A DNA stretch of 25,031 nucleotides from Caldimicrobium sp964493015 (GTDB lineage: Bacteria; Desulfobacterota; Thermodesulfobacteria; Thermodesulfobacteriales; Thermodesulfobacteriaceae), in contig CAZBLU010000020.1 in NCBI GenBank assembly GCA_964493015.1, positions 1 through 25,031 on the forward strand, written 5' to 3'. The translations under genes were made by a program, and so were the position numbers. The notes beneath the pieces are model-generated. The model was not told the origin of the DNA, searched no databases, and was given only the letters and a program-made list of their open reading frames with translations. Below, piece after piece: positions 7,670 through 13,761 of this stretch (position 1 is the stretch's first letter; each line of letters opens with the position of its first letter).

Positions 7670-8773
7670 TTAAAATCTAAATCCAGCTTCAAGACCAAAT
7701 CGCCAGAGCTTGTCCTTTTCTTTATAGGTAAAATCCTCTTTAGCCTTCACATAGGAGAGGTCTGCCTTAAAGAAAAGGGGATCTTTGTAGTAACCAGGTG
7801 AGAGGGTAAGGGTGTAAGCACGATTTCCATCTCCTAAACCGACAAGATCTATACTTCCTGCATCTTTTTTATCCTTTACATACTCAAACCTCAAGGCAAT
7901 CTTTATAGGTGATAGGTCATAGGCCCCATGAAGAGCAAAACCATAGGCTTTAGCACTCTTACTCACTTGTGCCTTATAAGACCGTGGGGCATCAACAAAG
8001 AGGCCATCAAACCCCAAGGTCATATTCCCTCTTACAAAGTTTAATACCATATTGTATTCTCTCTTATTAGCAGGATAGGCCACCTCATTGGGAAGGGAAG
8101 ATTTTTTAGGTAAAAGAAGATTAAGGGCGAGATTAAAGTTTTTGCTTACTTCAAGAGAGGTGCTAAATTCCAGGGCTGGAGAAATCTTAGGGGTAACAGT
8201 TCGGTCATGGGTAAAAGAATCAACCCCAGCAGAAAAATAGCCGTCATTTAGTCCTCCTTTTATGGTGAAAGGGCCCTTTACCCAAGTTAGTCTTATCCCA
8301 TGGTGAAATAAAGGTTGCATGTTCCATACAAGCCCCCTCTGGATATAATTGTTCTGATAAGTAAAGGGAGCTTCATAGCCTATCAAAGTTCCCAATCTCC
8401 CTGCAGAAAGGGTTAAATCTTTAGCTAAATTGAGTTCAACATAGGCAAGAGGTAAAGGGCTAAACATATCTGTAAAGTCTGAGGTTTTAGATAGGGGCAT
8501 ACCTATGGTGGGGAAGGCATAGGCCCCACCCTGAAGAGTAAAGCTAAAGAACTCTCCCTTTTTACTTACAGAGATTAAAGCTGAAGATAGGTCTGTCCTG
8601 GATTTTCTGTTTTCCTCTGTAATTTTCTGATCACCCGACAAAAGATATCCTGATAGGGCTCCACCAATTTCCAGTTTACCAAGCCCCTCAGTATTAACTT
8701 CAAGGGCATAAACCGCTGAAGCGGTAAAAACAAGACCAAAGAGGCTAAGAGACAAACTTTTTCTTAAATTCAT
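7670..8773 (-). CDS. Outer-membrane beta-barrel protein (Bbp2/OmpL-like) in the glnB-amtB operon
   Basis: A 367-residue protein from the ATG at 8773, which has AAGGAGG 6 bases upstream. A longer reading into amtB is not supported. A Sec signal peptide (MNLRKSLSLSLFGLVFTASA, then VYA) is followed by alternating amphipathic beta-strands with repeated aromatic girdles (e.g. FSFTLQGGAYAFP, IKIALRFEYVKDK, LTLSPGYYKDPLFFKADLSY) and a C-terminal phenylalanine (GLEAGFRF), the usual outer-membrane barrel signal. The FTYQNNYIQRGLVWNMQPLF block is typical of the beta-barrel porin-2 (Bbp2) group. It starts 25 bases after amtB, so it is probably expressed from the nitrogen-controlled glnB promoter. A role in admitting ammonium or another nitrogen source across the outer membrane is inference. 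Confidence 0.78.
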   Translation of the reverse strand: MNLRKSLSLSLFGLVFTASAVYALEVNTEGLGKLEIGGALSGYLLSGDQKITEENRKSRTDLSSALISVSKKGEFFSFTLQGGAYAFPTIGMPLSKTSDFTDMFSPLPLAYVELNLAKDLTLSAGRLGTLIGYEAPFTYQNNYIQRGLVWNMQPLFHHGIRLTWVKGPFTIKGGLNDGYFSAGVDSFTHDRTVTPKISPALEFSTSLEVSKNFNLALNLLLPKKSSLPNEVAYPANKREYNMVLNFVRGNMTLGFDGLFVDAPRSYKAQVSKSAKAYGFALHGAYDLSPIKIALRFEYVKDKKDAGSIDLVGLGDGNRAYTLTLSPGYYKDPLFFKADLSYVKAKEDFTYKEKDKLWRFGLEAGFRF

Positions 8774-8798
8774 ACTACGCCTCCTTGAGATATTTTTT

Positions 8799-10088
8799 TT
8801 AGTCAATCTCATATGGTTTCTCACCATGTAGGGCCAGGTCAAGGCCACTTACTTCCACCTCTTCAGAGACCTTGAGGATCCCCAAGACCTTAAGAACAAG
8901 GAAAATAAGGCTTGTTATTACCAGGTTATAAAGGATAACCACAATAATGGAGAGAAATTGGACCCACACTTGATAGGCATTCCCTGCTATTAGGCCCTTA
9001 CCAGCAGAATTTATGGCAGGATCTGCAAAGACACCTGTTAAGAGGGCACCAAGGATGCCAGCAACCCCATGAATACCAAAGACATCAAGGGCATCATCAT
9101 AGCCTAAAGCTGGTTTTATCTTAGCCACAGCAAAATAGGGCACTATTCCTGCTACGAACCCTATTAAAATAGAGCTTATAGGGGAAACAAATCCTGCGGC
9201 AGGGGTGATAGCTACTAACCCTGCTACAGCTCCAGAGCAAAAGCCAAGAAGCGTTGGCCTTTTGGTCCAGATCCACTCCACAAACATCCAGCTTAGAGCT
9301 GCTGTAGCTGTTGCTGTATTGGTGTTTAAAAGAGCTACTGCGGCAAGGGCATTAGCTGAAAGGGCTGAGCCCCCGTTAAAACCAAACCAACCAAACCAGA
9401 GTAGCCCAGTTCCGAGGGCAACTAAGGTGAGGTTATGGGGCTTTAAGATGGGCTCCTTTCTTGGCTTAAGAAAAAGGGCACCAAGTAGAGCAGCAATGCC
9501 AGCATTGATGTGCACTACTGTGCCACCAGCAAAATCAAGAGCACCCCATTTTCCCAAAAAACCACCACCCCACACCCAATGAGCAACAGGGACATAGACA
9601 AGACTAAACCAAAGCACTGAAAAGAGTAACCAGCCTGTAAAGTTCATCCTCTCAATCAGGGCCCCACTTATTAAGGCAACCGTTATAGCTCCAAAGGTCA
9701 GTTGGAAAAAACTAAAAAGTATCTCAGGTATAGTATTATTCAGGGCTTCAAGGGAAGGATAAGCAAAGATGAGCTCAAAAGTACCAACAAGGCCCTTCCA
9801 GTCACCTTTGAAGGCAAGGGTGTAACCATATAAATTCCAAAGAATAGATACTACAGCAAAGGCAAGAAAGGACATAAATATAGTGTTAAGGGTTGCCTTT
9901 TGCTTAGTAAGACCTCCATAGAAGAGAGCTAACCCTGGAACAGTCATGAGGGCCACTAAAGCTGAAGAAATAAGCACCCAAGCGGTATCTCCACCCTCTA
10001 ATTTTGCTGTGGGAGCACCCTCCGCGGCAAGGCCTAATGCAGCAAAGCAAAGCACCCAAAAAAGAGACAATAAGACCCCTCTCTTCAT
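8799..10088 (-). CDS. amtB: Ammonium transporter AmtB
   Basis: A 429-residue Amt/MEP/Rh transporter. A signal peptide (about residues 1-22, MKRGVLLSLFWVLCFAALGLA) precedes eleven predicted membrane helices. The twin pore histidines lie in FAGGTVVHINAGIAAL and DVFGIHGVAGILGALLTG. The periplasmic aromatic region is present (GALIERMNFTGWLLFSVLW). The C-terminal tail GLDLALHGEKPYEID is the cytoplasmic segment that couples the three pores and contacts PII. The ATG at 10088 has GGGGGT about 7 bases upstream. It follows glnB by 62 bases and precedes the barrel gene by 25 bases. The pairing with a PII gene is the standard arrangement for PII-gated ammonium uptake. Confidence 0.95.
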   Translation of the reverse strand: MKRGVLLSLFWVLCFAALGLAAEGAPTAKLEGGDTAWVLISSALVALMTVPGLALFYGGLTKQKATLNTIFMSFLAFAVVSILWNLYGYTLAFKGDWKGLVGTFELIFAYPSLEALNNTIPEILFSFFQLTFGAITVALISGALIERMNFTGWLLFSVLWFSLVYVPVAHWVWGGGFLGKWGALDFAGGTVVHINAGIAALLGALFLKPRKEPILKPHNLTLVALGTGLLWFGWFGFNGGSALSANALAAVALLNTNTATATAALSWMFVEWIWTKRPTLLGFCSGAVAGLVAITPAAGFVSPISSILIGFVAGIVPYFAVAKIKPALGYDDALDVFGIHGVAGILGALLTGVFADPAINSAGKGLIAGNAYQVWVQFLSIIVVILYNLVITSLIFLVLKVLGILKVSEEVEVSGLDLALHGEKPYEID

Positions 10089-10150
10089 AATGAGACCCCC
10101 CTTAACTTTAGTTTTTATTTAAAGAAATTTTTCTGTTATCGAGACAAGGA

Positions 10151-10489
10151 CTAAATCGCCTTGTTGCCTCTCTCTTTGGTCCTTATTCTGATGACCTCTT
10201 CTACAGGAGAGATGAAGATCTTGCCGTCACCGATCTTTCCTGTGTAAGCACTCTGTAAGATGGCCTCAACTACCTGCTCCACCTGATCATCCCTCACCAC
10301 AACCTCAATCTTTAGCTTAGGAATAAAATCCACCTTTACCTCTTGCCCGCGGTAGACCTCAAGCTGCCCCCGCTGTTCCCCAAAACCTCTCACCTCACTA
10401 ACTGTCATTCCCCCAATACCCACCTTAACCAAAGCCTCCTTAACCTCCTCCAACTTAAAGGGCTTAATAATAGCCACAATCTTTTTCAT
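10151..10489 (-). CDS. glnB: PII nitrogen regulatory protein (GlnB/GlnK) lacking Tyr51
   Basis: A 112-residue PII protein from the ATG at 10489 (GGAGG 6 bases upstream). The longer open frame would add 12 unlikely residues. Family blocks are MKKIVAIIKPFKLEEVKEAL, the T-loop GFGEQRGQLEVYRGQEVKVDF (about residues 35-55), the B-loop TGKIGDGKIF and the C-loop IRIRTKERGNKAI. ATP/ADP and 2-oxoglutarate binding elements look intact. Counting residues against E. coli GlnB without gaps, the uridylylated Tyr51 is Val51 (YRGQEV in place of YRGAEY) and Ser49 is Gln, so GlnD-type uridylylation is not possible at that site. First gene of glnB-amtB-barrel, behind a sigma54-type promoter. By linkage it most likely acts on AmtB (GlnK role). 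Confidence 0.93.
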   Translation of the reverse strand: MKKIVAIIKPFKLEEVKEALVKVGIGGMTVSEVRGFGEQRGQLEVYRGQEVKVDFIPKLKIEVVVRDDQVEQVVEAILQSAYTGKIGDGKIFISPVEEVIRIRTKERGNKAI

Positions 10490-10520
10490 TCTCCACCTCC
10501 TGACCTTTTGATAATGTATA

Positions 10521-10536
10521 TACAAAATCTGTGCCT
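10521..10536 (-). promoter_or_regulatory. Sigma54-type -24/-12 promoter of glnB-amtB
   Basis: On the minus strand AGGCACAGATTTTGTA matches TGGCACG-N4-TTGCA with intact GGCAC and correct spacing; the deviations are T to A at the first base, G to A, and TTGTA for TTGCA. The predicted start is about 12 bases downstream (near 10510), leaving a leader of about 20 bases containing the GGAGG. The NifA-like site at 10609-10630 lies about 97 bp upstream. Confidence 0.65.
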
Positions 10537-10608
10537 AAAATAAAAAGTGGCTCATAGGCTTAATCTACAAGGCTTTCTAAAAAGGCCTAACATTTGACCA
10601 GGCCCTTT

Positions 10609-10630
10609 ATTTGTAAACATGTTAACAAAT
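10609..10630. promoter_or_regulatory. TGT-N10-ACA palindrome: upstream activator site for glnB
   Basis: The core TTGTAAACATGTTAACA lies inside a 22-bp near-perfect palindrome (one symmetric mismatch pair), with TGT at 10612-10614 and ACA at 10625-10627. TGT-N10-ACA is the classic NifA upstream activator consensus. The centre is about 97 bp upstream of the -12 element of the glnB sigma54 promoter. A related site occurs at the same distance before glnA. Likely bound by one of the two Fis-type activators in this window. Confidence 0.65.
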
Positions 10631-10704
10631 TGATAAAAACCTATAAGCTCAACGGAGAACTCTATTAAAATGTAGGTATAAAATGGAGAGAAGAGCTAAA
10701 ATAG

Positions 10705-12186
10705 CTAAAATTTAGGAATGGAGATTTTGTATTTTTGTATACGATAATCTAATTGTCTTAAGGTTAAGCCCAGTAATTTAGCTGCTCGGGATTTTACAAA
10801 ACCTGTTTTCCTTAGGGCTTCCATGATTTCCTCTTTTTCTGAAGGTCCAAAGGGAGATCTATCCCGAGACTCAAGGCCCTTTGGGGCTTTTTCCGTGATA
10901 TAAGCAGGCAAGTCTTTAAGTGAAATGACACCTTCGCAAAGGATAACCAACCGTTCCAATAAATTTTCAAGCTCCCTTATATTGCCGGGCCAGTGATATC
11001 TGGTAAGGGCATCCAGAGCCTCAGGCGTGATTTTGATTTCTTTCTCATAACGAAGGGAAAATTTTTGGAGAAAATATTCTACAAGAAGGGGAATATCCTC
11101 TGGCCGATCTCGTAAAGGTGGTAGATGTAAGGTTACTACATTGAGTCTATAATAGAGATCCTCTCTAAAGCGTCCCTCTTTCATTAGTAGCTCAAGGGGT
11201 CTATTGGTTGCGGCAATTATTCTTATGTCTACTTTGATAGGTTCCTCTCCTCCAAGTCTTTCAAACTCTTTATCTTGCAAAACCCTTAAGAGCTTTGGTT
11301 GCAGATTGAGGGGTAGATCCCCGATTTCGTCCAAAAAAAGGGTTCCTTGATGGGCTAATTCAAGTTTCCCCTTTTTACTGGTGTATGCCCCGGTAAAGGC
11401 ACCCCTTTCATAACCAAAAAGCTCAGCTTCAAGGAGATTTTCAGGAATAGCAGAACAATTTATCACTATAAAGGGTTTGAAACGTCTTTCACTAAGAAGA
11501 TGGATATTTTTGGCGATTAGGGTTTTACCTGTGCCACTTTCCCCAGTAATTAGCACTGTGGCCTCTGTTTTAGCAATTTTTTTCACAAGCCTTAAGATCT
11601 GTAACAAAGCCTTTGAGCGACCAAGAATTCCATCTATCACAGGAGTATCCTCTAAGGCCTTGGTGAGAATCTCCCTTTCTTGGGCCCAGGTTATCCTCTC
11701 TTGAGAAAAACGTTCACTAAGCTGATAGGCAAGACTCAAAAGCACAGCCACACTTTGGAACTGCTCAAGGGCCCTCTCCAGGGAAAGATCTTCTCGTAAT
11801 TTAATAAATAACCCTAAGACTCCCAGGACCTGAAATCCTCCCCTGATGGGTATGGCTACAAAAAGGGTATGCTCATCCAACCGCTCTCTTAGGCCCAGCT
11901 TGTTGAGATACCCCTTATAGCTCAAATCCTTGATGACAATAGGATAGCCATATTTAAAGGCCTTGCCCACAAGGCCCTCTCCACTTTTAAAGGTTGCCCT
12001 TCTTACCTGTTTCTCCTCTAAACCAAAGGAGGCAACAATTTTGAGCAATTTATCTTGGGGATCATAAAGGGAGATAAAACTATAGTTCACATTGGCATAG
12101 GCATAGAGAACCTTTAAGACCTCTTTGAAAGACCCTTCCAGAGAGGTAGAAGTAGCTAAAAGTTCCCCTATTTTACTTATAAACAT
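10705..12186 (-). CDS. NifA-like sigma54 activator (GAF-AAA+-Fis HTH) downstream of glnA
   Basis: A 493-residue enhancer-binding protein. An N-terminal GAF domain (about residues 10-155) is followed by an AAA+ domain with Walker A GESGTGKT (about 215-222), the sigma54-contact loop GAFTGA (about 262-267), Walker B FLDEIGD (about 286) and arginine-finger region FREDLYYRLNVV. A C-terminal Fis-type helix-turn-helix (KSRAAKLLGLTLRQLDYRIQ) ends the protein. There is no receiver domain, so it is not NtrC-like. Start: the ATG at 12186 has GGGAGG 7 bases upstream; a GTG five codons earlier is possible but overlaps that site. It follows glnA by 45 bases and its ribosome site lies inside a hairpin (12194-12221). 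It probably activates glnB and/or glnA in response to a GAF ligand (inference). Confidence 0.9.
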   Translation of the reverse strand: MFISKIGELLATSTSLEGSFKEVLKVLYAYANVNYSFISLYDPQDKLLKIVASFGLEEKQVRRATFKSGEGLVGKAFKYGYPIVIKDLSYKGYLNKLGLRERLDEHTLFVAIPIRGGFQVLGVLGLFIKLREDLSLERALEQFQSVAVLLSLAYQLSERFSQERITWAQEREILTKALEDTPVIDGILGRSKALLQILRLVKKIAKTEATVLITGESGTGKTLIAKNIHLLSERRFKPFIVINCSAIPENLLEAELFGYERGAFTGAYTSKKGKLELAHQGTLFLDEIGDLPLNLQPKLLRVLQDKEFERLGGEEPIKVDIRIIAATNRPLELLMKEGRFREDLYYRLNVVTLHLPPLRDRPEDIPLLVEYFLQKFSLRYEKEIKITPEALDALTRYHWPGNIRELENLLERLVILCEGVISLKDLPAYITEKAPKGLESRDRSPFGPSEKEEIMEALRKTGFVKSRAAKLLGLTLRQLDYRIQKYKISIPKF

Positions 12187-12193
12187 AGGGAGA

Positions 12194-12221
12194 CCTCCCA
12201 CCCAATAATAAGGGTAGGAGG
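12194..12221 (-). promoter_or_regulatory. Hairpin sequestering the ribosome-binding site of the activator gene
   Basis: In the minus-strand RNA, CCUCCUACCC (12221-12212) pairs with GGGUGGGAGG (12203-12194) over 10 bp with one G-U, closing an 8-base AU loop. The 3' arm contains the GGGAGG ribosome site of the gene starting at 12186. There is no U-run after it, so it looks like a translation-limiting structure or mRNA end between glnA and the regulator rather than an intrinsic terminator. Confidence 0.6.
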
Positions 12222-12231
12222 CTTATTTATT

Positions 12232-13566
12232 TTAGAGAATAGGCAGATATTTCTGGATCTCGTATTCCGTTACGCGCACTCTGTATTCATCCCATTCCAT
12301 CTTCTTATTTAGAATAAGCTGTTCAAAAATGTGGTCTCCAAGGGCCTCTTTCAAGAGCTCACTCTTTTCCGCATACTCAATAGCCTCAATAAGACTTCCA
12401 GGAAGCTCCTCAATACCCAGTTTGGCTCTATCAGCAGGGCACATATGATACACATCCTGCTCCACAGGATCAGGAAGTTGATATTTTTTCTCAATGCCCT
12501 TTAACCCTGCAGTAAGCATAGCGGCAAAGGCAAGGTAGGGATTACAGCCTGGATCAGGTGATCTAAGCTCTATACGGGTTGCCTTCTCTTTTCCTGGCTT
12601 ATACATAGGGATACGGATAAGGGCAGAGCGGTTTCTCCTTGCCCAACAAATATACACAGGAGCCTCATAACCAGGCACAAGTCTCTTATAGGAATTAACC
12701 CACTGATTGAGCACAAGGGTAATTTCTTTGATATGTTTTAGAAGCCCTGCAGTATACTGCTTAGCTACATCGGAGAGGTGATAAGGATCATTGGGATCAA
12801 AAAAGGCATTCTTGTTCCCAATAAAGAGACTCTGATGAGTATGCATACCACTTCCATTCACACCATAAATAGGTTTAGGCATGAATGTGGCATAAACTCC
12901 ATATTTTCTTGCTATTTCCTTTACTGTAACCTTATAGGTCATCACAATATCAGCCATTTCTAAGGCATCGGCATACCTCAGATCTATTTCATGTTGAGAG
13001 GGAGCAACCTCGTGATGGGAATACTCTACCCTAATACCCATAGACTCTAAGGCAAGAATGGTGTCTCTTCTTAAGTCTTCAGCAGCATCCATAGGATAGT
13101 CAAAGTAACCACCTTCATCAAGAATTTCAGGGCATCTATCACTCTTAAAATAGAAAAATTCAAGCTCTGGTCCTACATAGAAATGGGTAAACCCCATGCT
13201 TTTCATCCTTTCAAGGGCCCTTTTAAGGGCGAATCTTGGATCTCCCTGATAGGGAGTTCCATCGGGATTGTAAATGTCACAAAACATTCTGGCCACAGCC
13301 TTTTCCTTTGGCCTCCAGGGAAGTAAAGTAAATGTAGATGGATCAGGAATAGCCACCATGTCGGACTCATCGATCCTGGCAAACCCTTTGATAGAGGACC
13401 CATCAAAACCCATACCTTCAGTAAAGGCAGTCTCAAGCTCATCTACATGAATGGCAAAGCTCTTTAACTGCCCCAAAATGTCTACAAACCACAACCTAAC
13501 AAAACGCACATCATGTTGCTTAACAAGTTCCATCACATCCTTAGCATCTCTTGGCTTTTCCATCAT
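12232..13566 (-). CDS. glnA: Glutamine synthetase, type I-alpha
   Basis: A 444-residue GSI enzyme that condenses glutamate and ammonia with ATP. Signature blocks are FDGSSIKGFARIDESDM (about 54-70), VGPELEFFYF, HHEVAPSQHEIDLRY, GVNGSGMHTHQSLF, VNSYKRLVPGYEAPVYICWA, RIPMYKPGKEKATRIELRSP and NPYLAFAAMLTAGL. The length and the C-terminal region (VYHMCPADRAKLGIEELPGS) match the I-alpha class found in Bacillus, Thermotoga and archaea. The NLYDLP-type adenylylation loop with its Tyr397 is absent. R64 is in the position of the Bacillus arginine involved in feedback inhibition. The ATG at 13566 has AGGAGG 7 bases upstream; a second ATG follows directly. Sigma54-type promoter upstream (13604-13619). 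Confidence 0.95.
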   Translation of the reverse strand: MMEKPRDAKDVMELVKQHDVRFVRLWFVDILGQLKSFAIHVDELETAFTEGMGFDGSSIKGFARIDESDMVAIPDPSTFTLLPWRPKEKAVARMFCDIYNPDGTPYQGDPRFALKRALERMKSMGFTHFYVGPELEFFYFKSDRCPEILDEGGYFDYPMDAAEDLRRDTILALESMGIRVEYSHHEVAPSQHEIDLRYADALEMADIVMTYKVTVKEIARKYGVYATFMPKPIYGVNGSGMHTHQSLFIGNKNAFFDPNDPYHLSDVAKQYTAGLLKHIKEITLVLNQWVNSYKRLVPGYEAPVYICWARRNRSALIRIPMYKPGKEKATRIELRSPDPGCNPYLAFAAMLTAGLKGIEKKYQLPDPVEQDVYHMCPADRAKLGIEELPGSLIEAIEYAEKSELLKEALGDHIFEQLILNKKMEWDEYRVRVTEYEIQKYLPIL

Positions 13567-13603
13567 AAAGCAACCTCCTGGAATTTTGTTTTAACCTATA
13601 GAC

Positions 13604-13619
13604 TTCAAAATTCATGCCA
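13604..13619 (-). promoter_or_regulatory. Sigma54-type -24/-12 promoter of glnA
   Basis: On the minus strand TGGCATGAATTTTGAA matches TGGCACG-N4-TTGCA with two deviations (C to T, and TTGAA for TTGCA). The predicted start is near 13593, giving a leader of about 26 bases with AGGAGG. The TGT-N10-ACA site at 13698-13713 is centred about 100 bp upstream, nearly the same spacing as for glnB. Confidence 0.62.
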
Positions 13620-13697
13620 TAAATAAAAATTAAGGTTTAGACCTCTCTGCTTCTCATTTGGATTATCAAAGTCGTACTCGGAAGATTACTTAAAGGT

Positions 13698-13733
13698 TGT
13701 ACAATTTTGAACAGTTTGTTCAGATCTTGCACA
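13698..13733. promoter_or_regulatory. Paired NifA-like activator sites between glnA and the divergent activator gene
   Basis: Site 1 is TGT-N10-ACA at 13698-13713 (core TTGTACAATTTTGAACA), 12 of 17 bases identical to the glnB core. Site 2 at 13717-13733 is TGT-N11-ACA; read on the opposite strand it is TTGTGCAAGATCTGAACA, an inverted near-copy of site 1. The two share a central TGAACA-GTT-TGTTCA dyad. The pair lies 100-120 bp upstream of the glnA -12 element and only 29-64 bases before the ATG of the activator at 13762, so binding could also autoregulate that gene. Confidence 0.58.
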
Positions 13734-13761
13734 AAATTGAAAAAATGTTAACCTTTCAACT

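Noticed and set aside
8774..8848. Longer N-terminus for the outer-membrane barrel overlapping amtB
   Set aside because: The ATG at 8773 has AAGGAGG and directly begins a signal peptide; the extension would bury it.
9205..9582. Plus-strand open frame of 125 codons inside amtB
   Set aside because: Antisense shadow: the opposite strand encodes the highly conserved AmtB core, and no ribosome site or family motif is seen.
10561..10590. Terminator for the activator gene ending at 10705 (GGCCTTTTTAGAAAGCC on the minus strand)
   Set aside because: The stem is short and imperfect and lacks a following U-run.
13714..13733. Plus-strand -24/-12 element for the divergent activator (TTGCA at 13728)
   Set aside because: The expected GG of the -24 box is absent (TTGTTCA instead of TGGCACG).
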